Origin: Knufia peltigerae
Taxonomy: Eukaryota > Ascomycota > Eurotiomycetes > Chaetothyriales > Trichomeriaceae
NCBI GenBank assembly: GCA_030247855.1
Contig: JAPDRN010000068.1
Span: 1-64,000 of the forward strand
DNA: 64,000 nt
Direction: 5' to 3'
Shown one piece after another: positions 1-11,949 of the stretch. The position numbers and the translations under genes are program-made. The notes beneath the pieces are model-generated. The model was not told where the DNA came from and did no database searches. It worked only from the letters and a program-made list of their open reading frames with translations. Numbering within the stretch: position 1 is the first letter of the stretch; each line of letters starts with the position of its first letter.

Positions 1-150
1 CCAGAACAAAACCCAATCAATGCATAAACACGACTGGGTCTAGTTGAGATGCTGGTACCCTTGCGTATCTCTAAATGCGAGAAGAGGAACTTGCCAGACA
101 TGCGATAATGTATACCAAAGTAAAAAAAAACCCCCAATGTTGAAATTACT

Positions 151-1363
151 TTATATCTGGCCCAACCTCCGCCTGGCGTTCCGCGTCTTGCGCATAAGCT
201 TCCTGTACTTGTGCTTCTTCATCTTGAGACGACGTTGTCTCTTGACGCTGATGGCGTACATTGCCGGCCTTCGTCGGTGACCGAGGCGTCTGCCGCCGAT
301 TTGCTCTTGGATCTCGCGCATGTTCGAGACATCCTCGATCTCCATCATGGGCGCCGAGTGAGGGGTGAAGAAACCGTCGTGGTCTGCCGAGTCTTGTTGT
401 TCGATCACGTTCATGACGACTTGCTGGACGTACGGGTCGTGATCCTGGTTTTGGATCTCCACCTCCAAGGATCTGGCTTGCATTTCTTCACCGGCTTCTT
501 CTCCGGCGGCGGCCCGTGCTTCGGCAGCTTCGATCTCGGCATCACTCAGCGGCGTCGGTGAGGGGGGAGCATTGAAGGGTCTGAACCGTCTTGCAAACTC
601 TTGTAGCACAAGTTTGACGTTGCCTCCGTGGATATTGATGGTCTGCGGCGCCCCGTCCAGGTGGTGGGTGCGGTTGGGATCGGCCGTGTTCTCGTTACGC
701 TGCATCAAGGCCTTGATGATGGCCGCCTTTTGTTCGGCTCCTTGGCTGTGATGTTCGCCTCGCCTGCTTGCTATCTGCTCGTCCAGGCTTTCGACCGCCG
801 ATGAGAGAGTGTAAATGACGTCTTGTGTAGCTGGACGAGATTTCGTCTTGGGCTTCGGCTGGAACATTTTCTCGATCGCATCGACGCTCGTTTCTGGAGG
901 CACCGGGCCTGTGATCGATAGCGGCCGATGAGTCGAAAAGAAGGAGGCTACGTAGATATCTGATAGCCTCGGTTAGCTGTGAAGACTTTGACAACTTGAA
1001 GATTTGCTCCATACCCTTCGGGTTCAGATGCTGTAAGCTGGGTACCGATGGCAGTTTCGATGTCCAGTCATCTTGTACCTCTTGTTTGGCATCAAACTTC
1101 TCCTTCGAAGATCTCTTCTTTGATAAGCGTGACTCGGAGCCAGGTCGCTTTGTTTCCGATCTCGGAGTCCCAACCTGTTTGACTGAAGCTGCTGGGATAG
1201 CCGAAGAGCCATTGTTGGGCGGGACGGGGGGCTTGGAGGACGAATGCCGCCGCTGGTGTGCGTGCGAGGTGAAGGATGCCATCGATGGCGTTGTAGGGCG
1301 TGAAGGGACAGCGGCGCCATTGGAGCAGTTGCGCGCCACTCGGCGCAAAGAGGTGTTGAACAT
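151..1363 (-). CDS. COX24: Mitochondrial small-subunit ribosomal protein mS38 (Cox24/AURKAIP1 domain)
   Basis: Two exons, 1015..1363 and 151..959, joined across a 55-nt intron (960..1014: GTATGG donor, CTAAC branch point, CAG acceptor). The splice restores a continuous frame through a conserved segment, FFSTHRPLSITGPVP. The first ~45 residues are rich in Arg, Ser and Ala without acids, as in a mitochondrial presequence. The C-terminus (MYAISVKRQRRLKMKKHKYR and the following KLMRKTRNARR) is the hallmark of the mS38/Cox24 domain, a basic helix bound to 12S-type rRNA near the decoding region of the mitoribosome. In yeast, loss of Cox24 impairs COX1 expression (family knowledge). The middle, with Glu/Ala-rich acidic stretches, is poorly conserved. 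The start is the first ATG of the targeting-like leader. Identification rests mainly on the C-terminal 35 residues. Confidence 0.9.
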
Positions 1364-3060
1364 GTGTCCGACAGCTTACTCGAGAAGTGCAGTGCTGGAC
1401 ACAATATCAAAGTAGAGGTTGCCAACCGCGGGCTGAAGAGGGTATGTGACGGTGTGAGCGTCCAAGTATGAGGTGATAATGCAGTTCGGGAAGACCAAGA
1501 ATCGGACTTGGTCCGCAGGCGGCAAATCAATCGGAGGCAAACGCAAACTCGTCAACAATGCCAAGGCTTAGCTAAACCTGAATTTCTAAGCCCTGTTCAA
1601 CTGGTCCTCCTACATATCTCGGAGACTCCTTTGCTCCTTACCTGGTATCTCGAAGACTTACCCACAACTGACGAATTGTGATTACATGGCCAACCATCTG
1701 ACGGAGGTTTATGAACAAAAAAGTCCCAGGTCGGCGTAAATCTGTCAACATTCTGAGTTATCCACAGCTTCCAAACAATGACCTGCCATTATCCTAGGTT
1801 TCAGCCTTGCCTGATTGGCGTAGTGTACTGCTTCTGACCCAGGCTTACGGTGACCCGATCACTTGGTTCTCTGTCAAATTGGCTTTCAGGACGAAGTGTG
1901 TTTTCCGACTCTGTGGAGGTAGGCGACATGAGAACCGATTTCTCAACGCAGAAGGGCGCGAGATGAATAGCGCTGTGCAAACTTTTAGGTTGATCGAAAG
2001 AGGCCTTTGAAACTACTATACGACTGCCTGGGCGATACAAAAGGAGCGAAAATGAGGCAGAAATTTTACTACTCGGAAAAGAGGAGAATGGCAATGTACT
2101 GATGCCGCAGACATAGTGAGCAGATATCGTGAAAGCCGAGCGCCTAACTTCAACACTTTACTCATGAAGCTCTGAATCAAGCATATCGCTTTATATCTTT
2201 AGGAATCAGATCAACGCTGTTTTCGATTCTTTGGTATGTGTTCAGATGGACATATTCCTTGCTCCTTACCAAACGCATCTTCCAGACCTGCCTTGAGGAA
2301 AAGGTCTTTTCCATGGCGCCTATCATTGACTAGGTATGTACCATTCAGTGACAATGCATACCTAGTACATTGGCCATACTCATGATCGGGGGGATATTTC
2401 ATACTCTTCTTTTGGTCGTCTTCACACTGGGCTGCTGCTGGTATCAACTTGTTGTCTTATTGCAATGACTTATCAAGCATTCCCACTGGATGGGGGATGG
2501 GTTAGAAATCCTGCAGCTTGCGACACACCTCCACAGGCATTCATCTATGGACTCTTCATATTCGAAACTGCGCATGTGGTACACTCGATCTCCTGAACCA
2601 TTGAAGGTTACCGGATATGGACCTATGCGGTATCTGCGTTCCCAGTAACTCGACCCCGTGTGCCAGCATAGCAGAATCTGTATCGCTTCGAAGCATAGTC
2701 GATGTACATAATTCGGGAGTAGTACACACACACATATATCTCTTTTCTTACTCTCTCCACAGCCAAAGCGTGACCATTTATATGTATAGCTCCACAACAC
2801 ATTTACCCGAGGTCATGGGGGGATGTCCCATTGTCAAGCGGGAATGATTCCGTGGGTTGGTTTCGGATAGTGCACCGTCGACACAAAAGCCTCAATACCG
2901 AATAGACAGAAATATACCCAACGTTTCTGTTCGGGCAAGTCATCGAGTCATACCAAAAAAAACCTGCTCTCGAAGATCGAAAGCCTACCTTGTATATCCC
3001 TGTTGTATTCCAGATTCACAAAAACCTCAAACCCGTTCTCTACCTTTTCTCTCCACCACA
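1364..3060. other. Intergenic region, no supported gene
   Basis: About 1.7 kb between the divergent mS38 and Dabb genes. Open frames of up to 118 codons occur on the minus strand (for example 2444..2800), but none shows a recognisable domain, splice partner or coding-like composition. An AC/AT-rich microsatellite-like stretch lies near 2727..2742. The last ~150 bases must carry the Dabb promoter and leader. Confidence 0.6.
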
Positions 3061-3489
3061 ATGGCCCCCAAGTACGTCAAGAGAGTCAGTCTCTTCAAAG
3101 TACCCAAGGAAGAGGACATTGACGCCATCATTGCCGAGTATGCCGTTTTGAGAGCTACTGCCCAAAAAGTAGGTTTACAATTTCCTTCCAACGCAACAGC
3201 AATGGCGTGAATGTAAATGTAATGTAACCGCGATCCGCGAGCTGACCATTGCTTTTCTTTTGGATAACAGGACGGAGCACCATACATCATCTCGAACGAA
3301 GCTACCCGAGTCACCAACTCGTCCGAGGAGAGAGCACAAGGATTCACCCTCGTTGCCGTGACGACCTTCAAATCCCGAGAGGACTTTGAGTACTACGACA
3401 AGCAGTGCGAGGCCCACGCAAAGATCCGTTCGTTCATCGCGACGCGACGAACGGGAGTCGCTACGATCCAATACGAAAGTGAGTTGTGA
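3061..3489 (+). CDS. Dabb (stress-responsive A/B barrel) domain protein
   Basis: Two exons, 3061..3168 and 3271..3489, around a 102-nt intron with a GTAGGT donor and a TAACAG acceptor. The 108-residue product opens with KYVKRVSLFKVPKEEDID, the first beta strand and start of helix typical of the Dabb dimeric alpha/beta barrel. It ends with a second strand-rich half (FTLVAVTTFKSREDFEYYD). Dabb proteins are small cytosolic dimers; in plants they are induced by salt stress, and some fungal relatives act in polyketide tailoring. No biosynthetic partner lies nearby here. The last codons, at 3478..3484, coincide with a perfect GTGAGT donor. A second intron with acceptor at 3615 would give a slightly longer tail overlapping the convergent gene, so the exact C-terminus is unsure. 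Confidence 0.75.
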
Positions 3490-3648
3490 GGGAGTGAATG
3501 TCCTGGTTCGACTCAACACGGGCCCGGAGTCAAACACCGAGGCCGAAGCCGATCCAGAATCATCGAGAGAGCGAAGAAAATAAGCACATCTATTGGTCAT
3601 CTTCACATCGTCCAGATGGTCCATCTAGCCGGGTAGTCTTGTCTTTGT

Positions 3649-5749
3649 CTATATCTTGGTATCTCTAGGCTCCGACTCTAAATCTCTAAACCGCTTGAAC
3701 CATGCAATCGTTTCTGGGTTTTGTACCGTAGCACTCGGCTTGACGTCCTTTCCGCTCAAAACGTTCTTGATGGCAATCTCCACCTTTTTACCATTGATCG
3801 TGACGGGGATATCGGGCACTGCAATGACGAACCTAGGTACGTGTCTGGGCGACAATCCATTTCTGATGGCGTTCTTGACTTGCGACCTCAGGTCCTCCGT
3901 CAGGGGAACTCCCGGTTTCATCACGAGGAACAAGAAGACCTGCTCGTCTGGATCTTTTGGCCTTCGACGGCCGACACACAGAGTGTTACTGATATAATCC
4001 GTAAACGGCTGGGTCTCCACGATGGCATAGATTTCTCCACTGCCAAACCGTATACCAGAAGGATCTATACCATCGTTGGTCAGTGGACGTGGGGTTCGCT
4101 CACTCGCCAGTTAGGGAAGAATACTTACTCAGGACGCCGTCGCTACGACCGTGCATGGTGTAGCCTCCTGTCACCGGATTTCTACTGAGCCAGTCGTGTT
4201 GCGCCCAGACGTCGATGTGTTCAAACCGTTCGAAATATGCGGCACGGTATATCTTTCCGCCCTTGTCGCCCCAGAAGAAGCACGGCATGCTTGGGAAAGG
4301 TTTCCGGATCACCATCTCGCCCGCCTCGCCCGTGCGTGCTATCGAATCGCCCGTGACCGAGTCCAAGACGTCGACGTCCATCCCGAGCGCGAGTATCTGC
4401 ATTTCGCCCGCGTACACGGGTCCACAAGGGTCCACACTGAGCAGAGAAGTCGCCGTGTCGGTACCTCCGGCGGTGTTGCATATGTGCACTTGCGGCGGGA
4501 ACGAGCGATAAAACCATCGATACTGCTCCAAGGACAGCGGCGCCCCGGTGGTGTACACCATCCTCAGGGGTGACAGGTCGAATTCTCTCTTCGGCATCGT
4601 CCGTGACATTTCGATCTCGAGCAGCAGGCGAGGAGATGCTCCTAGAAAACTCACGCGGTACTTGTCGCAAATCCTCAGTAATTGCTTCGCGTCGGGGAAT
4701 AGTGGACTGCCATTGTAGACGACCAGTGTCGCGCCGACGGACAGGTGCCCACACATGACGTAGAAGACCACCCAAGACGTACTCGAGTACTGCATGATCA
4801 CGTCTCCGGGCGCCAGGCCGTTGTGCAACGTCGATATCTTCTTGACCTGCATGAGTAGGCCGTGCTGGTGGACGATGCATTTGGGTGCCCCCGTCGTGCC
4901 TGAAGAATAACATATGAGAAGGGGGTAGCTGAATGGCACACGAGTGAACGTGAGCGCATCCGAGGAGCTTGATCGCTCGAGAAAGTCGTGTGTCGTGGGA
5001 AATTTCGTTTCCAGGGTCTTCACGACAGGTACGATGTAGACCTGTGGCTGTGACTTTAGTTTTTGCAGAATCTCGTCCAGTTTTTGTGCTGTCGGGACCG
5101 CCTTGCCTTTGTACACGACGTGACTATCGACGAAGAGGACACTCGGTGTGACTTGCTGGAGCCTGGACACGCAACCTTCAACGCCGAGTTCCGGACTGAC
5201 GCAGGTGAAGATGGCGCCTAGCGAGGCTGTGGCATGGAAGAGAACGATGGCCCAATTGGACGTGGCGACCAGTGCAGCGACGCGATCTCCCCTTTTCACA
5301 CCGCTCCGTCCGAGGGCGCTGGCGGTCTGTCGGACCTTTTCGCGAAACTGACCCCAGGTCAACGTGTCGGGCTCGTCACGGTGAATGTCCTGGTCCTCTC
5401 GAATGCCGATGAGAGCGACATCCTCGGAGTTTGGATTGGCGAAGAGCACATTCTCTGCGTAGTTGAGGCTGTGACCGGGAAAGAACGGCGGGTTACTGCT
5501 CATGGGCACCGTGTCGTCGTAGGCCTTTTGCGTCGAGGGTGGAAGAGGCGGGGTGAGGTTCAGATAGCTGTACAGGTTTGTCCAAAAAGCATGTGGGTGG
5601 GTGACGGACCACCGGTGAAGTTGCTGCGTATCCGACAGATCCTGGCCATATTTTCGATTGACTTGCTGGCGGTATTTGTCCATTGGCGCTGTGCCATGGT
5701 GGCTCGGTCGCCAGAGGACCTCTGGTTCGGAAGCCTGCGTCGGGGTCAT
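3649..5749 (-). CDS. AACS: Acetoacetyl-CoA synthetase
   Basis: Exons 4129..5749 and 3649..4064 are joined over a 64-nt intron (GTAAGT donor, CTAAC, TATAG), giving 678 residues, the usual AACS length. It is an ANL-superfamily adenylating enzyme that activates acetoacetate with ATP and CoA, normally in the cytosol. It lets ketone or leucine-derived acetoacetate re-enter sterol and fatty-acid synthesis. Visible motifs are the phosphate-binding loop YSSGTTGAPK at residues 281-290, the adenylate-binding block NTAGGTDTATSLL, and the motif SDGVLNPSGIRFGSGEIY straddling the splice. The C-terminal catalytic lysine region is NGKKVEIAIKNVL. The N-terminal ACAS_N segment (HRWSVTHPHAFW, SLNYAENVL) is intact. 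The gene ends 160 nt from the convergent Dabb gene. No defect is visible. Confidence 0.93.
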
Positions 5750-6717
5750 GATTCCGCAAGAAGCCCAAAGGAAATTAGGAACACCGTCTAGTGAACAACC
5801 ACAACAGTCACCCTCTGAGGATATTGAGATCTAAAAGGAGAATTTGCTCATAGCGGCCCGAGAGTTTTTGGCCTTGATATCGGATATGTAGGAACAAACC
5901 GAGGTAACCAGTGCGGGGTGACAAGGCTGAGTTGCAGCCTTGTGTGATGCTGCCATCGCTCTATCTGCATCTGCAGGCAGCATTTGTCCTGGTCCTCCTC
6001 GGGGTATGTCTAATCCCATTCGTTTTGAGCTGCATTGGCCCTTGATGTATCAAGAGCGGCTCCAGATAACAAGAAGTGACACAGAGCCAAATACCTGAAG
6101 AGCAGCGACTGGAAGCAGAGAACGTCGTCATAAAGCTTTGTCCATCAGCTTCAGTGGTGGCTTTGAGAGGACCATTTCAATAGACCTTTTTTTAAGGAAT
6201 CTTCTGCACGCTGCCACGATGGATGCATAGTAGTGTCGCATCATCTGAGATCTTGTCGACTCCCAGGTCCGACAATGGTGCGTCTGGCCTTCTTCAGTAG
6301 GATTGGTAAGCAGATACGCTCACAAGCCTGGGATGTGGGCGCTCTTGGAGACCCTAGAAGCGTGAAGAGACAGTACCCAGCGCTCTACCATATGGAAAAG
6401 GCCATATTCAATAATGTGAAAGTGATACAAGACATCAGGGGTAGATTTCATCCTTGCCGGAAAAGGGAAAAGAGAGCCTTGTCGGAGCGTGGGGGGTCGT
6501 CCTTTGGTTGGCTGTTCTTGCTCTACACAGTCCCAAAGAGGGGGTGCTGACATCTATTCATGGTCCCGCTCAAAGTCTCGAGTTTGTCAGCTGTGCGTAT
6601 TTGGCCAGCCTGACGGATTGCGGTTCCCCCTCGTAATGGAATGTTATGCTCAACCTGGTCGCACCGATGTCTCTGCATCTACACCTCGATACTCCGACAT
6701 TTTGACCAAACACCACA
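5750..6717. other. Shared divergent promoter region of AACS and the MDR gene
   Basis: About 970 bp between divergently transcribed genes. It contains only short non-conserved open frames. The immediate MDR leader (6640..6717) contains ACCACA just before the ATG, a favourable fungal start context. I see no repeat or RNA gene. Confidence 0.6.
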
Positions 6718-7908
6718 ATGGCCAACTCTCTACCCACAGAGAGACAAGCCTGGCGCCGAACAGATGACCTCTCACCTGGAGCGGCTCGTCTCAAGCTCGT
6801 CACAGAGCCTTTGCCCAAAGAGCTGGCTCCAACAGCCGTCCTGATCAAAGTCCACGCCGTGTCCCTCAACTGGCGTGATGCCAACATCAGTAATGGAGGA
6901 AACCCCTGGCCGGTCATCCCCAACGGGATAATCTGCAACGATGCCGCCGGTGAGGTGCTCGCCATCGGCCAGAACGTCCGGCGCATCCGTGTCGGTGACC
7001 GCGTCGCCCCTACGAATGACACGGAATACTTGACACACCGCTCCACCGGCCGATCCTGGGTGGCCGCGAACGAAGACGGCGTGCTTGCCACGTACATCGT
7101 GTACGACGAAACGGTCCTCGGCCACCTCCCCAAGTACCTGTCATGGGAGTGCGCCGCGCTGATCCCATGTGCCGGCGTTACGGCATGGGCGGCATTGCGG
7201 GATGTAGGGATTGGGAAGAGTGTGCTGATCCAAGGTACGTCTGTCATGTGTTCCGCAGCTGTCGGAGAGAAGGGTTCGTGAAGAGATATTGATCGTTCAA
7301 AGGCACTGGGGGGGTGAGCAGCTGGGCATTGAAGCTCTCTCGTGCGTCGGGGCTCAAAGTGATTCTCACCTCGTCGAGCGACAAGAAGCTGGACCAGATG
7401 AAGAAGCTGTTCGGTGCGCCGGAGATACGGACGATCAATTATAGGACGACGCCAGAATGGCATGAGGAGGTGCTGAAGCTGACGGATGGTATTGGTGTAG
7501 ATCTTGTCATCGAAAACGGCGGCGCGTCGTCTTTGGTCAAGAGCCTGAAGTGCACGAGGCGGGGCGGCATCGTCAGCCAGGTCGGCTACTTGGGCAAGCA
7601 GCAGCCGGATGATTTGCACGAGCTCGTGCCGACGATCATTGACCGAAGGGTGATCCTCAGGTAGGTCCCATCTGCTCGGATTCGTAAAACAGACTCGGTA
7701 GATCTTGTTACTGACGTGAACATTCATTTCCAGGGGCATCAACTGCGGCCCGCCCGAGTACATGGAAGACATCTGCGCGGCTCTAGAAGCGACCCAGATG
7801 CAGCTCGACGACATCATTGACAAGGTCTATCCATTTTCGGAAGCCGAAGAGGCTGTGCAGTCGCTATGGGAAGGCAAGGTGGTAGGAAAGATCGTGCTAC
7901 GTCTTTGA
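6718..7908 (+). CDS. Zinc-independent MDR-family alcohol dehydrogenase/quinone-reductase-like oxidoreductase
   Basis: Three exons, 6718..7234, 7303..7660 and 7734..7908, give 349 residues. The N-terminal GroES-like domain contains VHAVSLNWRDANI, where zinc ADHs have a Cys ligand. The catalytic and structural zinc ligands appear absent, so this belongs with zinc-less MDR enzymes (quinone oxidoreductase/YogA-like). The Rossmann fold carries GTGGVSSWALKLSRASG for NAD(P)H. Substrate is unknown. It lies 128 bp tail-to-tail from an organic-anion MFS carrier and about 2.8 kb from an FMN hydroxyacid oxidase, which suggests, but does not prove, a shared catabolic role. Phases match at both splices (donors GTACGT and GTAGGT; acceptors AAAG and CCAG). 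Confidence 0.85.
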
Positions 7909-8036
7909 GGCGGATTTAGAATCGTTTCCATGGCATTTGATTGCTTTCGTAGGGGGAAGCATCCTAAGGAGCTATCACAAGTACCATGGCCAGGCCACCC
8001 TGGCATGTTCCCATGATAGCTTTCGGGTCAACACCC

Positions 8037-9757
8037 CTATGTGGTATAGAAGAAATCAGGCCTCTTGTCGCCTTTAATCCACTTCTCCTCTTCACTGAGA
8101 CCATCATGTGCGTTATTCCGCAAGCCAGACCTCCTTTTCATATTCTCTTTTCTCAAGGCGACGTGCATGAGGACAGAACCTCCCAAGAGGAACAGAACCT
8201 GGAAGGCCAAGACGACTCCGTGCCCGGTCCAGTACCTTGGCCGTTGACTCTGTAGGTAGATGTTGGAGGAGACCATACCAGTGAGGTTGCCCCATCCGAC
8301 AACCATGCCAAGTACCACTGCGCGTTTCAGAGAACCCTCGGTGTTGTTCGAGACCCACGAAAGAGTGTTTGGGATGGTCGGGTAGATTCCCGCCGCACCC
8401 AGGAACGTGCCGGCGTATTGGACGTGGATGTTGGAGGTCGACAGGAGTAGGGCAAACCCAATCGCTCCGATGGTCGCTGTGACCATGTTACAGTAGCCTC
8501 TCCAGCGTGTACGGTCTGCAAAGAATCCGACCGACACGGTCACCACGGCTGCAAAGACATATGGTGGAACTGTGAGTAGCTGTGCGTGGGTGCCTTTATA
8601 GCCCATTCCTCGGACGATCGTGGGTAAGAACAGAGAAAACGCGTATAGCGGAACCAGACAGCCCATGTAGATAACCATGTAACCATAGGTCTTCCAGTCC
8701 TTCAGGGCTTCGTATATATGGCGTTTGTCGAAGTCTTCAGCGGTCCTCCCTTGTCGATCCAGAATCAGGCGGCGTTGAACTCGGATCCGGTCCTCGTTGG
8801 TCAAAAAGCGCGCGGTTTCGGGCCAGTCATGGACCATCCACCAGGAGGCGACACCAGCGAGGGCGGTGACCAAGCCTTCAAGTATGAAAATCCATGCCCA
8901 GCCTGGTTTGCCACCAATGCCATCCATTTTAGATATAGCCGCAGCGAGCAGACCGCCAAAGGATCCTGCAATGGCCGCAGCCGAGAAAAAGACCGCTGTT
9001 CGCGCGCCAATCTCAGAACTCTTGTACCAGCAAGACAGATAATATGTGACACCTGGTTGCAATCAGTAACGTGAGATGACGGGACTAGGAGAAGGGGAGA
9101 AGGTACCGGGAAAGAGACCCGCCTCGGCAACACCAAGCATGAATCGGGCGGCTAGAAGACCTCGATAGCTGGTGACGAGCCCCATCAATGTCATTATAGT
9201 ACCCCAAGCCAGAATGATGGCTGTGAAGAAGATTCGAGGTGTTAAGATTTTGAGCAAAGTGTTCGTGATCGGTTCGAAAAGCGCATAGGAGATGAAAAAA
9301 ATGGTAAGTGAGATGTTGTATTGTGTGCCTAAATTTGTGCGTCAGCGCCCAACCGCTGTCTTGCCTTTCGAAAGGATTGTTCTCACCGGACATTTCGAGG
9401 TCCTCTTCCATTCCTGCGAGACGGGCATTTCCAATGTTCGCCCGGTCCAGGAACGAGAGCAGGTATCTGAAAGCTCATGTTAGCTCTGATGGAAAACGTG
9501 TGGTTGTAGGTTAGAGTGAACAAGGCTTACAAAAGCGACAGCCACGGCACAATCCAAAGATCAACTTTCCACATCAGCTTTTTGTCAATCGTCTTCCTCG
9601 CCTCCTCTCCTTTCCCTTCGTCAGGGTCAGGCAGTCCAGAGAGCAGCATCCCACGCTCGATTTGGATATTGGACTCCTTTGAGTCCCCATCGATAATCAA
9701 GCAGTCGGCATGCTCGGCTTGTGCTAAAGCCTCGTTCTTCTCTGGGATCGAAGACAT
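8037..9757 (-). CDS. MFS transporter, anion:cation symporter (Dal5/Tna1-like) family
   Basis: Four exons (9531..9757, 9387..9466, 9107..9328, 8037..9052) splice in phase to 514 residues, typical of the family. A cytoplasmic N-terminus (~60 residues) ends in DKKLMWKVDLWIVPWLSLLY. This is followed by LSFLDRANIGNARL, the TM1 signature of the Dal5/allantoate and nicotinate permease group, and by RFMLGVAEAGLFPG at TM4-5. About twelve hydrophobic segments can be counted. The family imports carboxylates, vitamins or ureides by proton symport across the plasma membrane. The cargo cannot be read from sequence. Its neighbours, a zinc-less oxidoreductase and a hydroxyacid oxidase, make an organic acid plausible. 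Introns are 64, 58 and 54 nt. Confidence 0.9.
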
Positions 9758-10734
9758 TTTGGTCAGGGAAGTTTGGTGGAACTAGTGTAAATCGAATATT
9801 GGTTATTGCAAAAAACAACTTCTCCATGGGGAAGAATCAAGTCTTTTAAAGGTATCTCAACTTCCCCTGACCCCAGCCCTTGAAGCCCGCAAGTTGATGG
9901 CCTCCAGTGGACGTGTGGTCTGGCCACCAAAATACGCCGAGGAGTAATTGACGCTCGGCGGAAGGCAATAAGGCACATAGCCAGGAAGTTTACTCTGGTG
10001 TAAACAACATCATGATAGGATCAAAATACCCATATCTCGTCGTGCTGGCCCGTCTACTGCCTTCAGTAGGCATTGCCCCGAAACTGAACTGGGGCTCCAT
10101 TCAAGCGGACGAATTAGCTGGGAGCATTCTGTCAGCTCTAGAATCGGTGCATGAGAATCTCATATCAAATTTCATTGACTTTTATTTACCAAGTGTTTAA
10201 TTCTCCTCGGCGAATTGGGCTCATGCCACGCCAAGGCCCGGCACATCGATATTTGCCACTGTAAATGCTCGTAGCATCGTTGCATTTGGACGGCTATCAG
10301 AATCTCACAGCAATATGCAGTCTCATTGACGGGAAGAATTAACGAGAGGTACTAGAACTGAGTACAGAGAAGGGCTGTGCGAGGCAATAGGCGAGCAGAG
10401 AGAGTGCTGTCCACAGCACTACTCCCAATTAGGTAGGCAATGCTGAATGCGTTAGAGAGGATCATAACGATCATGGCTCTTCTGCGGCTACGCACTGCAT
10501 CCAGATACTCTCGATGGAAGTCCTTTCGGCGACTTGTCCGCCATCAGTGTAGTCCGCAAATAGACCATTGGTATAAGTAACGTTCGCCGTCCGTTGAAAA
10601 GTGGTATTGATCAAACGTCAAAGAAGAAGTACATTGACGTTTGATCAATACCTCTATCGTTGCAGATTCTGTATACCTATCACTATACGGCATATTGACC
10701 TCGAGATCTGAACACTGGTTGACTGCTCGTGGCG
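9758..10734. other. Divergent promoter region between the MFS carrier and the hydroxyacid oxidase
   Basis: About 980 bp without a convincing coding frame. It holds the perfect inverted repeat at 10603..10652 described separately. A 62-codon frame at 10012..10200 has no recognisable features and is not called. Confidence 0.6.
10603..10652. repeat. Perfect 19-bp inverted repeat with 12-nt spacer
   Basis: The left arm GGTATTGATCAAACGTCAA (10603..10621) is exactly the reverse complement of the right arm TTGACGTTTGATCAATACC (10634..10652). The 12-nt spacer is AGAAGAAGTACA. Each arm also contains the small palindrome TTGATCAA (or TGATCA). The element ends 82 bp before the ATG of the FMN-dependent oxidase, in its core promoter or 5' leader. 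It could be a dimeric-regulator operator, an mRNA hairpin, or the relic of a small foldback element. Confidence 0.9.
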
Positions 10735-11949
10735 ATGGAGCACGATTTGGACTGTCTCACGATAGCCGAGCTCGAAAAGCTGGCTACGCAGCGTATGGAC
10801 AGGCAGACCAGGGACTATTATAATGAAGGTGCTGACAGCGGAACCACTGTGCGGGAAAATGAGTCTGCTTATCAAAAATATCGCCTCAGACCAAGAGTTT
10901 TGAGGAACGTGTCCAAGGTGGACAGCTCCGTCAATGTATTCGGTACGCGATGCAGCGTGCCCTTTGGAGTAGCACCTGCTGCTATGCAAAAACTTGCACA
11001 TGAGGAGGGAGAACTGGCGACAGCACATGCTTGCCAGGAAAAAGGAGTGGTCATGGGCTTGAGTTCCTTTTCGACAACTGCGCTGGAAGATGTGCGTGCA
11101 GCGAGTGGAAACACACCCAACGTCTTACAACTGTATCTCTTCGAAGATAGGGAACAAAGTAGGAAGCTGATTGAGCGCGCAAAGAAAGTTGGTTACAGCG
11201 CTGTTGTGTTGACTGTCGATACTCCTTTGCTGGGCAGAAGAAATTTGGAAATTCGTAACCAATTTCGACTACCAGGGCACCTCAGAGCCGCCAACTTCGA
11301 CTTGGACAACGACGGGAGGGGCTCTCGTTCCAGCAGGTCGGAGCGTTCAGATACTGCGTTCTCGAAAGACCATTCAGCGGCGGCTAAGAGCACGGCTGCC
11401 AACTATAGAGAGGGTCGTCGAGTCCTCCCAACCGGCCCCGTCACCTTCCACACTCATGGACCCAATCCAACTCTGGAGTGGGATGAGTGCATTCCATGGC
11501 TCAAGGCGCAAGCGTCGCCAATGCAAGTCTGGGTGAAAGGTATTATGACCGCCGAGGATGCCGCGTTAGCGGTTGGCCACCATGTCGACGGTATCATCGT
11601 CTCGAACCATGGTGGACGCCAGCTTGACGGTACGCTCGCTACATTGGATGCCCTTCCAGAGATTGTCGCCGCCGTGAATCACCGCATACCCGTCCACATA
11701 GACGGTGGCATCCGCCACGGTACCGATATCTTCAAGGCACTCGCTCTTGGTGCTGATTTCTGTTGGATTGGTCGGCCAATGTTGTGGGGTCTGGCATACA
11801 AGGGACAAGCTGGCGTCGAGCTCTGTCTTCGGTTGTTGACCGATGAGTTCCAGTTATGTATGGGGCTTGCCGGCGTGGCCAGAGTTGCCGATATTGGCCC
11901 GCAATTTTTGTACAGGGTCAAAGCGAGTGAGTTCTTGAGTCGGCTTTGA
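10735..11949 (+). CDS. FMN-dependent 2-hydroxyacid oxidase/dehydrogenase (glycolate/lactate oxidase family)
   Basis: A single exon of 404 residues. The upstream in-frame GTG is not used; the ATG at 10735 (MEHDLDCLT) matches the normal family start. This TIM-barrel flavoenzyme oxidises L-2-hydroxyacids to 2-oxoacids, with oxygen or another acceptor. The active-site block is SNHGGRQLDG (catalytic His and FMN-contact Arg). The phosphate-binding end is HIDGGIRHGTDIFKALALGA followed by DFCWIGRP. The N-terminal helix (TIAELEKLATQRMDRQTRDY) is also typical. No cytochrome b2 heme domain is fused, and the C-terminus ASEFLSRL resembles but does not clearly form a PTS1 signal (SRL), so peroxisomal location is plausible. 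The loop near residues 185-220 is Ser/Arg-rich and longer than usual. It is followed on the same strand by a Zn2Cys6 regulator. Confidence 0.9.
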   Translation: MEHDLDCLTIAELEKLATQRMDRQTRDYYNEGADSGTTVRENESAYQKYRLRPRVLRNVSKVDSSVNVFGTRCSVPFGVAPAAMQKLAHEEGELATAHACQEKGVVMGLSSFSTTALEDVRAASGNTPNVLQLYLFEDREQSRKLIERAKKVGYSAVVLTVDTPLLGRRNLEIRNQFRLPGHLRAANFDLDNDGRGSRSSRSERSDTAFSKDHSAAAKSTAANYREGRRVLPTGPVTFHTHGPNPTLEWDECIPWLKAQASPMQVWVKGIMTAEDAALAVGHHVDGIIVSNHGGRQLDGTLATLDALPEIVAAVNHRIPVHIDGGIRHGTDIFKALALGADFCWIGRPMLWGLAYKGQAGVELCLRLLTDEFQLCMGLAGVARVADIGPQFLYRVKASEFLSRL

